64,000 nt of DNA from Saccharomonospora cyanea NA-134 (GCF_000244975.1 NZ_CM001440.1:1725538-1789537), one strand, 5' to 3'. Shown: positions 1 to 8,811, numbered from the stretch's first letter. Numbers and translations are program-made. The notes: generated by a model not told the origin, from the letters alone.

Positions 1-557
1 AGGGCAACAGGCACATCCCGCACTTCCTCGTGATCGACGAGATCAACCGCGCCAATCTCGCGAAGGTGTTCGGTGAGCTGTACTTCCTGCTGGAATACCG
101 CAACCGCTCGGTGCGGCTGACCTACTCCGGCGACGACTTCGCGCTGCCACCGAACCTGTTCGTCATCGGCACCATGAACACCGCCGACCGGTCCATCGCG
201 CTCGTGGACGCGGCCATGCGGAGGCGCTTCTCGTTCGTCGAACTCTCCCCGCGCACCGAACCCACCGCCGGGCTGCTGCGCCGCTGGCTGGCCCGCGAAG
301 GCCGCGATCCCGAACCCGCCGACCTGCTCGACGCACTCAACGCACGGATCGACGACCCGGACTTCCAGGTCGGCCCCTCCTACCTCATGCGCAAGGGCGT
401 CTACCGGGACGGTGGGTTGGAGCGCACCTGGCGCACGAAGATCCTCCCGCTGCTGGAGGAGCACCACTACGGCGAGGGACTCGACGTCGAACAACACTAC
501 GGGCTGCGGGCACTGCGCGCCGCCGTCGCCGCGTCACAGCAGTCGACACCGCGATGA
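1..557 (+). CDS. mcrB: McrB-like AAA+ NTPase of a McrBC-type restriction system, C-terminal part (5' end outside window)
   Basis: This reading frame enters from the left edge, so only the last ~185 residues are visible. It begins just before a Walker B stretch (FLVIDEINRANL) followed by LAKVFGELYFLLEYRN. It continues to the NTADRS motif (VIGTMNTADRSIALVDAAMRRRF) that is characteristic of the McrB GTPase branch of AAA+ proteins, with sensor and arginine-finger residues after it. McrB is the GTP-driven motor that loads the McrC nuclease onto modified DNA. The stop codon overlaps the start of the next gene in an ATGA arrangement, which fits a translationally coupled mcrB-mcrC pair. The N-terminal DNA-recognition domain and the Walker A motif lie outside the window, so the modification recognised cannot be inferred. 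Confidence 0.85.
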   Translation, partial: GNRHIPHFLVIDEINRANLAKVFGELYFLLEYRNRSVRLTYSGDDFALPPNLFVIGTMNTADRSIALVDAAMRRRFSFVELSPRTEPTAGLLRRWLAREGRDPEPADLLDALNARIDDPDFQVGPSYLMRKGVYRDGGLERTWRTKILPLLEEHHYGEGLDVEQHYGLRALRAAVAASQQSTPR

Positions 558-1762
558 CGGCCGTCGAACTCACCGAACACGGCCCGGCGCTGCCGGTGCC
601 ACTGGACGACGCCGCCGGGCGGGCGCTGGCGCACTCCGGCGTCGTGGACGCGGCCCCGGACGCGGACGTGCCGGGGACGTGGCGGCTGCGGGCGAAGAAC
701 CTGGTCGGCGCCGTGGCGGTCCGCTTCGGCGGTGGCCAAGTGATCACCGTGCGGATAGCGCCCAAGCTTCCGATCGCCCGGCTGCTGTTCCTCGCCGGCT
801 ACGGGCAGGGCCGGTGGCACACCGAGAACGTGCGCGTGGACGAGGACGAACACCTGCTGCCCGCGTTCGCCCGGCTGTTCACGCGGCAGGCCGAGCGAGC
901 GTTGCGCCAGGGACTGCTCAAGGGCTACCGCGAGACCGAGGACACCGCACTCGTCGTGCGCGGCCGTATCCGGCACGCCGAGCAGGTCCGCCGACACCAC
1001 GGCAGACTCGTTCCGCTGGAGCTCGCCCACGACGAGTACACCACCGACATCGCGGAGAACCGGTTACTGCGCACCGCCTGCGAAGCCTTGCTCCGGTTGC
1101 CCGGCATCCCCGTCGACGTGCGCGGGCGGCTGCTGCGGCTGCGCGTGAGACTCGGCGAGGTCACCCTGGTTCGACACGGCGATCGCCTGCCCGCGTGGCG
1201 GCCCAGCCGGCTCAACGTCCGCTACCACGACGCGCTCCGGCTGGCCGATCTCGTGTTGCGCGGGGCGTCGATCGAACACCGGCCCGGCGAGGTGACCGTG
1301 CACGGTTTCCTGTTCGACCTGGCGAAGGTGTTCGAGGACTTCGTCACCCTCGCGTTGCGCGACGCACTCGCCGGGACCGACGACTTCGGGGGCCATTGCG
1401 TCCGGCAGGCCACGCACCACCTGGACGAGCGCGAGACGATCCGCATGGTCCCCGACCTCGTCGCCTACACCGACGGCGGCACGCCGGTGGCCGTGGCCGA
1501 CGCCAAGTACAAGGCCGAGAAACCGGCGGGTTTCCCCGACGCCGACCTGTATCAGATGCTGGCCTACTGCACGGCGCTGAACCTGTCCGAAGGGCATCTC
1601 GTCTACGCGAAAGGGAATGCACCACACGGGTCCCACCGCGTGAAACACGCGGGCATCACCCTCCACCAACACGCTCTCGACCTCGACCAGCCGCCCGCGG
1701 GGTTACTCGCCGATGTACGGGCGGTGGCACGGCGGTTGGTGGAACGACTGACCGTGACATAG
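554..1762 (+). CDS. mcrC: McrC-like nuclease subunit of McrBC restriction system
   Basis: This 402-residue protein starts at an ATG that overlaps the stop of mcrB by four bases. McrC family proteins carry an N-terminal beta-rich domain that stimulates the McrB GTPase and a C-terminal PD-(D/E)xK nuclease. Here the nuclease signature is visible near residues 300-320 as MVPDLVAY, a gap, then VADAKYK, which provides the Asp...Asp-x-Lys metal site. The likely role is cleavage of modified foreign DNA together with McrB. The gene contains two TTA leucine codons (1064-1066 and 1703-1705). TTA is very rare in such GC-rich genomes and is often found in late-expressed or recently acquired genes. No terminator follows closely. 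Confidence 0.85.
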   Translation: MTAVELTEHGPALPVPLDDAAGRALAHSGVVDAAPDADVPGTWRLRAKNLVGAVAVRFGGGQVITVRIAPKLPIARLLFLAGYGQGRWHTENVRVDEDEHLLPAFARLFTRQAERALRQGLLKGYRETEDTALVVRGRIRHAEQVRRHHGRLVPLELAHDEYTTDIAENRLLRTACEALLRLPGIPVDVRGRLLRLRVRLGEVTLVRHGDRLPAWRPSRLNVRYHDALRLADLVLRGASIEHRPGEVTVHGFLFDLAKVFEDFVTLALRDALAGTDDFGGHCVRQATHHLDERETIRMVPDLVAYTDGGTPVAVADAKYKAEKPAGFPDADLYQMLAYCTALNLSEGHLVYAKGNAPHGSHRVKHAGITLHQHALDLDQPPAGLLADVRAVARRLVERLTVT

Positions 1763-2065
1763 GAATTGCTGTAACCGGGGCATGTGAACGAATAGTCGCA
1801 CGATGGATATGTTTTCCGATGCCTCTGAAGAATCTCTCGGAGAGATCAGTTCGGTGCACTGTGACTGCTGTGCGGATAGACGATGACGGTTGCCGCCTTG
1901 TAGGCGCGTGAGCTGGTTCGACCAACGAGTGGGACCTCGTGGCGCTGTGCTGTTAGCGCCGCAGGCTGTCGCGGCACCTCGCTGACCGGCACTGTGGATG
2001 GCCATCCGGACGAGTGGCACCGAAAGCTAGCCCTGCTGATCAATGAGCCAATATGATCGGCAACC
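1763..2065. other. Intergenic region between mcrC and the helicase gene
   Basis: No convincing coding sequence is present; its frames are short and lack a start with a ribosome binding site. The stretch is less GC-rich around 1763-1870 than its neighbours. An inverted repeat GGCGCT / AGCGCC at 1941-1946 and 1955-1960 could form a hairpin but has no T-run. It probably holds the end of the mcrBC transcript and the promoter of the helicase gene. Confidence 0.4.
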
Positions 2066-4228
2066 ATGCCCGCACTCGCGTTCGCCAGCAGCTTCTGGGA
2101 GACCTACGACGTACTCGACAAGCAGGTCAAGGCCGGCGTCCGGAAGGCGATGGCCAAATTCCAGCAGCTCTCGATCGCGCAGCTGAACGCGGACAAGGGC
2201 CTGCACCTGGAAACAGTGGAGAATGCTCGCGATCCGCGGATGCGGACCATTCGAGTCACCCAGTTCTGGCGTGGCGTCGTTCTCGCTCCGGACGACGGCA
2301 GCGATACCTTCCTGCTGCTCAGCGTCGTCCCGCACGACGAAGCTTACGGGTGGGCAGCCAAGCGCCTCTACACCGTCAACACCGCAACCCGCGCGCTGGA
2401 AGTGCGCAACGTCGTCGCCATCGAACAACTCACGCCCTCGCTGGAGGAGGCCTCCGCGCAGGTGCCGACCCGGCTGTTCGCCCGCCACTCCGACACCGTG
2501 TTGCGCGACCTCGGCATCGACGATCAGGTGTTGCGTGCCGCCAGGGCGATCACCGACACAGCACAGCTCGACGCCTTCGGCGGGGTACTTCCCGAGGACC
2601 AGTTCGAGGTACTCCAGTTCCTCGCCGAGGGCTTCTCGCCCGAGGAGGTCTACCGAGACGTCGTCGCCGTGCGGCGGCCCGCCGAGGTCCCGGCCGAGGC
2701 CGGTACCGAGGACAGCCTCGAAATGGCCATCCGCAACACCACCAGCCGCATCACCCTCGTCACGGGTCCCGACGAACTCGCCGACATCCTCGACAAGCCG
2801 TTCGCGGCATGGCGGGTGTTTCTGCACCCGTCACAGCGCCGCGTTGCCTACCGCCCCTCCTACAGCGGTCCCGCACAGGTCAGCGGCGGTCCGGGTACCG
2901 GAAAGACCGTCGTCGCCCTGCATCGGGTCAAGCATCTGCTGTCCCGGTCGCCGGACAGCCGCATCCTGCTGACCACCTTCACCAATGCGCTGGCCGACAT
3001 GCTGCGTGAGAACCTGGCGCTGCTGCTCGACCACGACGAGACGAGGTTGGCCCGGGTGCACGTGACCACTGTGGACGCGTTCGCCAACCGGATCGTGCGC
3101 GACTCCACGGGGCGCGCTCAGAATCCCATCACCGACATCGACGAGCGGCAACTCTGGCGGCGGATCAGTCGGCGCCTCGGCCTTCCGTGGGGTGATCAGT
3201 TCCTCGCGCAGGAGTTCCGGCACGTCATCCTGGCCCAGAACATCACCAGCGAGCAGGACTACCTGAGAGCTGCCCGGAGGGGACGCGGCTCCGCGCTGCG
3301 GTCGGCGCAGCGGCGGCAGCTCTGGCGTGCTGTGGAGGAGTTCCGTACTGATCTGCGGTCGGAAGGCAAGACCACGCATCTCCAGATCTGCGCCCACGCG
3401 GCCGATCTGCTCGGCGGAGCCGAGCCCGGCCCGCACCACTACGACCACGCCGTCGTCGACGAAGCTCAGGACCTGCACCCGGTGCAGTGGCGGGTGGTGC
3501 GCGCCGCCGTCGCCGAGGGCCCGGACGACCTGTTCATCACCGGCGACCCCCACCAGCGCATCTACGATTCCCGAGTGTCGCTGCGGGCTCTCGGCGTCCC
3601 CGTGGTCGGGCGTAGTAGTCGCTTGCGGATCAACTACCGAAGCACGGCCGAGATCCTGTCCTGGTCGGTCGGGGTGCTCGCCGACACGAACGTCGAGGAT
3701 CTGGGTGGTGACGGCGACGACACCCTGATCGGTTATCGCTCGCTGCTGCGCGGCACCCGCCCCGTGGTCGGTGGTTACGCGAGCGAGCAGGACGAGATCA
3801 CCGCGCTGGTGGAGCATGTGCAGGCCTGGCTGAGGCAGGGGGTTCGGGCTGACGAGATCGCCGTGTGCACGCGGTTCAACGTCCTACTGGACAAGGTGCG
3901 CGATCGGTTGGCGGCCGAGGGCATTCCAGCCGTCAAGGTCAAAGACCGGCCGGGCGCGCACGTCGACGGCGTGCGGCTGGCGAGTATGCACGCCATGAAA
4001 GGCCTGGAGTTCCGCTGCGTGGCCGTCGTCGGTGTTACCGCGGGCGCCGTTCCCTTCACCAGGGACGTCACACCTGTGGAGGTGGACAGTGTCGCGCACG
4101 CCAGCGACCTGCTGAAGGAACGCTGCCTGCTCTTCGTCGCATGCACACGGGCCAGGGAGCGGCTCGTGGTGTCGTGGAGCGGCGAGAGCAGCCCGTTCCT
4201 GTCGTCGGTGACCGGCGGAGATCGTTGA
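2066..4228 (+). CDS. UvrD/Rep-family DNA helicase with N-terminal RelE-like domain
   Basis: This 720-residue protein has two parts. Residues ~1-95 look like a RelE/ParE toxin fold: a helical start (VLDKQVKAGVRKAMAKF), a strand pair ending MRTIRVTQFWRGVVL, and LLLSVVPHDEAYGWAAKR, close to the HDEAYxWA ending of RelE-like proteins. Residues ~270-715 form a superfamily 1 helicase: Walker A GGPGTGKTVVALHR near 274, DEAQDLHPVQWR near 465, a YRSTAEIL motif, HAMKGLEFRCV near 641, and ACTRARERL near the end (UvrD_C_2 type). Such single-polypeptide fusions occur as stand-alone genes near restriction systems, and the adjacent mcrBC suggests a defence role. That role is inferred. Whether the RelE-like part is an active ribonuclease or only a fold is not known from sequence. 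Confidence 0.8.
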   Translation: MPALAFASSFWETYDVLDKQVKAGVRKAMAKFQQLSIAQLNADKGLHLETVENARDPRMRTIRVTQFWRGVVLAPDDGSDTFLLLSVVPHDEAYGWAAKRLYTVNTATRALEVRNVVAIEQLTPSLEEASAQVPTRLFARHSDTVLRDLGIDDQVLRAARAITDTAQLDAFGGVLPEDQFEVLQFLAEGFSPEEVYRDVVAVRRPAEVPAEAGTEDSLEMAIRNTTSRITLVTGPDELADILDKPFAAWRVFLHPSQRRVAYRPSYSGPAQVSGGPGTGKTVVALHRVKHLLSRSPDSRILLTTFTNALADMLRENLALLLDHDETRLARVHVTTVDAFANRIVRDSTGRAQNPITDIDERQLWRRISRRLGLPWGDQFLAQEFRHVILAQNITSEQDYLRAARRGRGSALRSAQRRQLWRAVEEFRTDLRSEGKTTHLQICAHAADLLGGAEPGPHHYDHAVVDEAQDLHPVQWRVVRAAVAEGPDDLFITGDPHQRIYDSRVSLRALGVPVVGRSSRLRINYRSTAEILSWSVGVLADTNVEDLGGDGDDTLIGYRSLLRGTRPVVGGYASEQDEITALVEHVQAWLRQGVRADEIAVCTRFNVLLDKVRDRLAAEGIPAVKVKDRPGAHVDGVRLASMHAMKGLEFRCVAVVGVTAGAVPFTRDVTPVEVDSVAHASDLLKERCLLFVACTRARERLVVSWSGESSPFLSSVTGGDR

Positions 4229-4231
4229 CAC

Positions 4232-4258
4232 GGGCGGCGGAGTGATGATCGGCCGCCC
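4232..4258 (+). terminator. Candidate hairpin terminator after the helicase gene
   Basis: Seven-base arms GGGCGGC (4232-4238) and GCCGCCC (4252-4258) pair perfectly around a 13-base loop, directly after the helicase stop. There is no T-run, which is common for actinobacterial terminators. It lies between genes on opposite strands and could serve both. Confidence 0.4.
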
Positions 4259-4325
4259 ATGTGTGGGTCGGGGTCGGTGCGCTGTCCCCTACGCCTCTCC
4301 GGCCGTTTCCCCGGCCTCGGAGGTG

Positions 4326-4574
4326 CTAGTTCGCCGCCGGTTCGTCCTCCCAGCCTGGCACCTCCTTGTCGAACCGGCGGAGGATGCGCGCCAGCCGCGC
4401 GTACAGCGCGGGGTGGTACCTGAGGTGGTCCGGGTTGTTGGACACGTAGGTGTTCTTGAAGTCGTCCCGGACGTCGGGATCGTCGGTCGTCAGATGAATC
4501 ATGCCGTCGCCGTCGGCCCAGATGTTCAGGTTTTCGATCTTGACCGACTTGATGCCGGGTTTGGTTCGTGCCAC
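4326..4574 (-). CDS. Small hypothetical protein (82 aa)
   Basis: The chosen GTG start (complement of 4572-4574) is preceded by GAGGAG-like sequence, giving an 82-residue soluble acidic protein. The longer upstream open frame lacks a ribosome binding site. The sequence (VARTKPGIKSVKIENLNIWADGDGMIHLTTDD near the start, then a helical region with HPALYARLARILRRFDKE) matches no family I can name. It lies 213 bases downstream of the sigma-factor gene on the same strand and may belong to its transcript. Function unknown. Confidence 0.6.
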   Translation of the reverse strand: MARTKPGIKSVKIENLNIWADGDGMIHLTTDDPDVRDDFKNTYVSNNPDHLRYHPALYARLARILRRFDKEVPGWEDEPAAN

Positions 4575-4787
4575 AGGTTCACTCCTCACGGTCGAATGCA
4601 CGGCGTCTCCCGCGCCGGTAGGGACACCCTGGCCGGAGACGATCGTTCGCCGGCGCACTCCGATGGTGAGTCGTCGTGGCGCTCCAAGACGTTTCCACCG
4701 ACGGTCGGCGCACCAGAACGGAGTGGGTGCCGACAATCCCCGGCTAGACGCGCATGCGATATCCGCCTCGGCCCACATCCTCAGCGT

Positions 4788-5348
4788 TCACCCCTCGCCG
4801 CCGAGGTGCTGACGCAGCTTCTGGAGCGCGCGGTGCTGCGCCACCCGCACCGCCGCCGGGGTCGAGCCCACGATCGCGGCCGTCTCGGCTGCACTCAGGC
4901 CCGCGGCCACACGGAGCACGAGGATCTCGCGCTGGGCCTCGGTCAGCAGTCCGAGCAGTTCACGCATCCGCTCGCCGAGTTCGGCGCGCAACACCCGCTG
5001 CTCCGGTCCGGGCCCCGGGTCCGTGCTGTCGACCGGCTCGGCGGCCAGGTGGGTGCGGTCCCGGCTGCGTGCCCGATGGTGGTCCGCCACCTTGTTGGCT
5101 GCGATGCCGAAGACGAACGACTGGAAAGCGGCCTCGTGGCCCCGGAAGCGGTGCAGTGAGGTCAGGACGGCCGCGAAGACCTCCTGGGCGACGTCGTCGG
5201 CGGCCGTGTGGTCGGGTCCGTTCGAGCGGATGCGGGCGCGACAGTAGCGGATGACCTTCGGTCGCAGTGTCGCGAAGAGATCGTTCATGGCGTGCTTGTC
5301 GCCGGAGCGGGCGGCTGACACCTGTTCCGCGAGTTCGTTCATCTGCAT
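4788..5348 (-). CDS. ECF-type RNA polymerase sigma factor, ShbA-like
   Basis: A 186-residue sigma-70 family protein of ECF size. The sigma region 2 part (residues ~10-85) includes RPKVIRYCRARI, DDVAQEVFAAVL and FGIAANKVADHHRAR. Region 4 (residues ~120-180) contains LTEAQREILVLRVAAGLSAAETAAIVGSTPAAVRVAQHRALQKLR. The overall look resembles the actinobacterial ShbA group, which directs transcription of the principal sigma factor gene; that assignment is from memory of the family. The start at 5348 was preferred because a GGGGA box sits seven bases upstream; a second ATG at 5342 is possible. No anti-sigma gene is adjacent. The gene is divergent from the methylase-like gene, and the shared upstream region has repeated GTGAAC hexamers. 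Confidence 0.8.
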   Translation of the reverse strand: MQMNELAEQVSAARSGDKHAMNDLFATLRPKVIRYCRARIRSNGPDHTAADDVAQEVFAAVLTSLHRFRGHEAAFQSFVFGIAANKVADHHRARSRDRTHLAAEPVDSTDPGPGPEQRVLRAELGERMRELLGLLTEAQREILVLRVAAGLSAAETAAIVGSTPAAVRVAQHRALQKLRQHLGGEG

Positions 5349-5403
5349 GGAGATCCCCAGTGGAGCTTTCGGCGTGGACCTGGTGGGAGTGGCGTGGGCC
5401 GAC

Positions 5404-5490
5404 GTGAACCTGCGGCCTGTTGTGAACGCACGAAGTGAATCATATGCTGTGAACGTAGTCAACAACTTGTCTTGTGTGTGGTATGTTCAC
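5404..5490. promoter_or_regulatory. Divergent promoter region with repeated GTGAAC hexamers
   Basis: Between the sigma factor gene and the methylase-like gene, GTGAAC occurs at 5404-5409, 5422-5427 and 5449-5454, with GTGAAT at 5435-5440 and the inverse GTTCAC at 5485-5490. The spacings (18, 13, 14) put the copies on roughly related faces of the helix. On the minus strand a TATGAT at 5439-5444 could be a -10 element for the sigma gene. An operator role is inferred from the repetition only. Confidence 0.4.
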
Positions 5491-5509
5491 GGTTCGGGAA
5501 GGGGGCGCG

Positions 5510-7420
5510 GTGAGCGACGAGGAACACCTGGTGAGCGCGGCCGAGGTGGCGCGACTGGCAGGCGTCGGAAGAGCGGCGGTCAGCAACTGGCGGCGTCGCC
5601 ATCCGGACTTCCCCGAGCCGGTGGGCGGTTCGGCGGGGACCAGGTTCCGGCTGACCGAGGTCGAGCGATGGCTGCGGGCCCAGGGCAAGCTCCCCGACTC
5701 GGGCGGGGAGGACACCCTGTGGCGGGCCGTCTCCGTCGGCCGCGACGAAGGGGAGATCACCCGGCTGCTCGGTGACGTGCTCGAACACCTGCACGGTCAG
5801 CCCGGAGTCGAACTCCCCGGCCCGGTGCGGGACGAGGTCGAGCGGATCGAACCTGCCGCCAGGGTCGACGTCGCCGAACAGCTCTGCCGCCGACACACCG
5901 AGACGGCGAGGCGACGCCACTCGGCCACCACCGTCGAGCTCGCGGAACTCATGGCGGAACTGTCGGACCCGCACGGGGTCGTGCTCGACCCGGCGTGCGG
6001 CCTCGGCAACGCCCTCCGGGTGGCGGCCGAGCGCGGCGCCGAGAGGGTGCTGGGCCAGGAACTCGACCCGGACCTCGCACGGCTCGCCCAGGCGCGGTTG
6101 CGGTTCCACGCGCCCGCCTCCGTGGTCGCGGGCGACGCCCTCCGCGCCGACGGCCACGCCGACGTGCGCGCCGACGTGGTGTTCTGCGAACCACCCTTCG
6201 GTTATCGCGACTGGGGTTACGAGGAACTCAGCGTCGACAGGCGCTGGGACTACGGGTTGCCGGTGAAGAACGAGCCGGAACTGGCCTGGCTCCAGCACTG
6301 TCTGGCACACGTCCGTCCGGGCGGGCTCGTGGTCGGGCTGCTGCCCGCCGCTGTCGCCTCCCGCCGTTCCGGGCGGCTCGTCCGCAAGGAACTCGTCCGG
6401 CGTGGTGTGGTCCGTGCCGTTTTCGCCCTGCCCGCCGGACTGCTTGCCACCACGGGAATACCGCTGCACCTGTGGTTGCTCCGCGCCCCAGCCGACGACG
6501 ACACCCCGATGTCCGTCCTGCTGGTGGACGCGAGCGACCACGGCGGCCGCGCGCGCGGTGAGGCCGACTGGCCCGCGCTGCGCTCCGCCGTCCTGGAGCC
6601 GTGGAGGGCGTGCCGGGCGGGCGAGTTCGAACCGATGCCAGGCCGCCACGACGTGGTGCAGGCGATCGATCTCCTCGACGAGGACGTCGACCTGACTCCG
6701 GCGCGCCATCTGCCCGCGCCGCGCACGGTCGTCGACACGGCGGAGCTGGAGGCCCGGCATCGTCGGTTGCGGCAGCTCGTGGGGCCGCTGGCCGAACTAC
6801 TGCCCGCTGTGACCGAGCGGTCGCCGGAGCCGCACCCGACGCTGACGATCTCCGAACTCGCCAGGGCCGGAGCGCTGACGGTGCGGCAGCACACCGGCAG
6901 GCTCGAACTGTCCGATTCGGAGGATGCTGTCGGAGAGCTGGTACTGACCGGGCGGGACGTCGCCGACGGCGTGGGGCCGACACTGCGGTTGGCGGGTCCC
7001 GTGGAGGCCGAACTCGTGCACCTCGTGCCGGGTGACGTCGTCGTTCCGACTCTCGTCGCGGGCGGCACGCCCGCCACGGCGAGAGTCATCGGGGAGACGG
7101 GCCTGCTTCTGGGCCCCAACCTGCACCTGCTCCGCGTCGACCCCGCCCGCCTCGACGCCGAGTTCCTCGCGGGTTACCTTTCCGCGAGCCGGACGGCCGA
7201 AGCGAGCAGCGCCACGGTGTCCGGGGCGCGGCGGCTCGACGTTCGGCGCGTCGACGTGCCGCTGCTACCCGTCGCCGAGCAACGGCGGTTGGGCAGGGCC
7301 TTCCGCGCCGTGCGCCTGTTCCACGAGCGGTTGCGGGAAGCGGGTGAGCTCGCGGACCTGCTCGGCAGGCAGCTCGTCGACGGCTTGGCCGACGGAGTGC
7401 TCGACGTCCCGGGCGGGTAG
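5510..7420 (+). CDS. HTH / N6-adenine DNA methylase-like / specificity-like fusion protein
   Basis: About 636 residues from the GTG at 5510, which follows a GGAAGGGGG box; an ATG at 5474 is upstream in frame. Residues ~5-50 form an AlpA/MerR-like helix-turn-helix (VSAAEVARLAGVGRAAVSNWRRRHPDFPEPV). A class I methyltransferase domain follows: motif I DPACGLGNALRVA near 160, and motif IV written CEPPFG near 226 where active N6-adenine methylases have NPPF or DPPY. The C-terminal third resembles a type I HsdS half (LVPGDVVVPT, GPNLHLLRVDP, VPLLPVAEQRRLGRAF). Streptomycetes carry similar stand-alone proteins. The Asn-to-Glu change at motif IV suggests reduced or lost methylation. No HsdR is nearby. 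A DNA-binding or defence role is inferred. Confidence 0.7.
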   Translation: MSDEEHLVSAAEVARLAGVGRAAVSNWRRRHPDFPEPVGGSAGTRFRLTEVERWLRAQGKLPDSGGEDTLWRAVSVGRDEGEITRLLGDVLEHLHGQPGVELPGPVRDEVERIEPAARVDVAEQLCRRHTETARRRHSATTVELAELMAELSDPHGVVLDPACGLGNALRVAAERGAERVLGQELDPDLARLAQARLRFHAPASVVAGDALRADGHADVRADVVFCEPPFGYRDWGYEELSVDRRWDYGLPVKNEPELAWLQHCLAHVRPGGLVVGLLPAAVASRRSGRLVRKELVRRGVVRAVFALPAGLLATTGIPLHLWLLRAPADDDTPMSVLLVDASDHGGRARGEADWPALRSAVLEPWRACRAGEFEPMPGRHDVVQAIDLLDEDVDLTPARHLPAPRTVVDTAELEARHRRLRQLVGPLAELLPAVTERSPEPHPTLTISELARAGALTVRQHTGRLELSDSEDAVGELVLTGRDVADGVGPTLRLAGPVEAELVHLVPGDVVVPTLVAGGTPATARVIGETGLLLGPNLHLLRVDPARLDAEFLAGYLSASRTAEASSATVSGARRLDVRRVDVPLLPVAEQRRLGRAFRAVRLFHERLREAGELADLLGRQLVDGLADGVLDVPGG

Positions 7421-7444
7421 TCGTACCGATCCCCGGAGTCCGCC

Positions 7445-8638
7445 TCACTCCCGTTCGGCGGCGAACGGTCCGCCGGGGCCGAAGGCCAGCGCGGCGAAAC
7501 GGTCACCGATGCGGCGGTGGGACTCGGCGTCCGGGTGCAGCGCGTCGGGCAACGGCAGCTCGGCGAAGTCCGGCTCGCCGTAGAGGTCGCGGCCGTCGAG
7601 GTGGTGCAGGTGGGGATCGTCGACCGCTCGCTGCGTCACGATGCGGGCGAGCTCGTCACGGATGACGCTCAGCGTGAGTTTCCCCGCCGCGCGCTCCGCC
7701 ACCTCGCCCGTGGCCCGGAACCTCACCGTTCCCGTGCTTAGGGCGTCGAGGTCGAACTCGCCGGGGCCGGGAGTGTCCTCGTGGATGGGGCAGAGGAACG
7801 GGGAGACGACCAGCAGCGGTGTGGTCGGATGTCCCTCGCGGATGGTGTCGAGGAAGCCGTGCACCGCCGGGGTGAAGGCGCGCAGGCGCATCACGTCGCT
7901 GTTGACCACGTTGATGCCGAGTTCGAGGCTGATCAGGTCGGCGGATGTGTCCCGCAGGGTGCGGGCGGTGAACGGATCGAGCAGGGCACTGCCGCTGAGC
8001 CCGAGGTTGACGAGGTCCACGTCGCCGAGCGAGGCCGCGAGCGCGGGCCAGGTCGTGCTGGGACTCGCGGCGTTGGAGCCCTGGCTGATCGAGCTGCCGT
8101 GGTGCAGCCACACCCTGCGGTTCCCGCTCGGTACGGGTTCGACGGGAGCGTCCGTGCGTAGGGCGACGAGGCGGGTGATCTCGTTGTGCGGCAACCAGAT
8201 CTCCACGTCCTTCGCGTGGTCGGGCAGGTCGGCGAAGCGCACGGTGCCGACGGGGCCGGGCCGGGTCTCGGCGGTTCCGGTGCTCGGGTCGATACTCACG
8301 ACGTTGCCGCCGGACACGCTCGCCTGACCCGTGAGGGTGCCGTCGACGCGCAGGTCGTAGACCCCTTCCGGGCGGGGAGGGGCGCCCCGGTACTCGATCC
8401 TGGTGGGGAGTGTGTCGAGTTCGACCGCTGTGGCGCGGGTGCGCAGCACCAGCCGCACACCCGCGGGCTGGGTCTCCGCCAGGTGCAACTGCCGGTCGGG
8501 GCACTGTGCGCGGGCCCGGGCGGGCAGCCGATGGGGCAGCAGCCCGTGGTCGGTGCGCTCCAGCTCGATCGCGCCGCACACCAGGTCCTCGGTGATGGGC
8601 GTGGTGATCCAGGTGGGCGAGGCGGGCTTGTGGTTCAT
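7445..8638 (-). CDS. SGNH/GDSL-family hydrolase
   Basis: A 397-residue protein with no signal peptide. The first ~170 residues form a beta-rich carbohydrate-binding-like N-terminal domain seen in one class of SGNH hydrolases. The hydrolase domain follows with all blocks visible: nucleophile Ser in HHGSSISQG near residue 181, Gly in NLGLSGSALLDPF, Asn in ELGINVVNSDV, and the Asp/His pair in LPDALHPDAESH near 367. These enzymes are esterases or deacetylases with varied substrates, which cannot be fixed here. The gene faces the methylase-like gene, leaving 24 bases between stops, and is otherwise isolated. Confidence 0.8.
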   Translation of the reverse strand: MNHKPASPTWITTPITEDLVCGAIELERTDHGLLPHRLPARARAQCPDRQLHLAETQPAGVRLVLRTRATAVELDTLPTRIEYRGAPPRPEGVYDLRVDGTLTGQASVSGGNVVSIDPSTGTAETRPGPVGTVRFADLPDHAKDVEIWLPHNEITRLVALRTDAPVEPVPSGNRRVWLHHGSSISQGSNAASPSTTWPALAASLGDVDLVNLGLSGSALLDPFTARTLRDTSADLISLELGINVVNSDVMRLRAFTPAVHGFLDTIREGHPTTPLLVVSPFLCPIHEDTPGPGEFDLDALSTGTVRFRATGEVAERAAGKLTLSVIRDELARIVTQRAVDDPHLHHLDGRDLYGEPDFAELPLPDALHPDAESHRRIGDRFAALAFGPGGPFAAERE

Positions 8639-8811
8639 GGCCGCAAGCGTGTCAGACCCGGTGTGGAACCGGCATCTCGTTTCCCCGTCCTGTGCCGTGG
8701 GGCCCAGCTCACGGACGTGACCGGGTGGCGGGGAAGGTGGGGCAACGGGGTTGGATAATGCGACCGCGGGTCCGGGCGCGAGGCGGGACCGGCCTGGAGA
8801 GGACGGAGATC

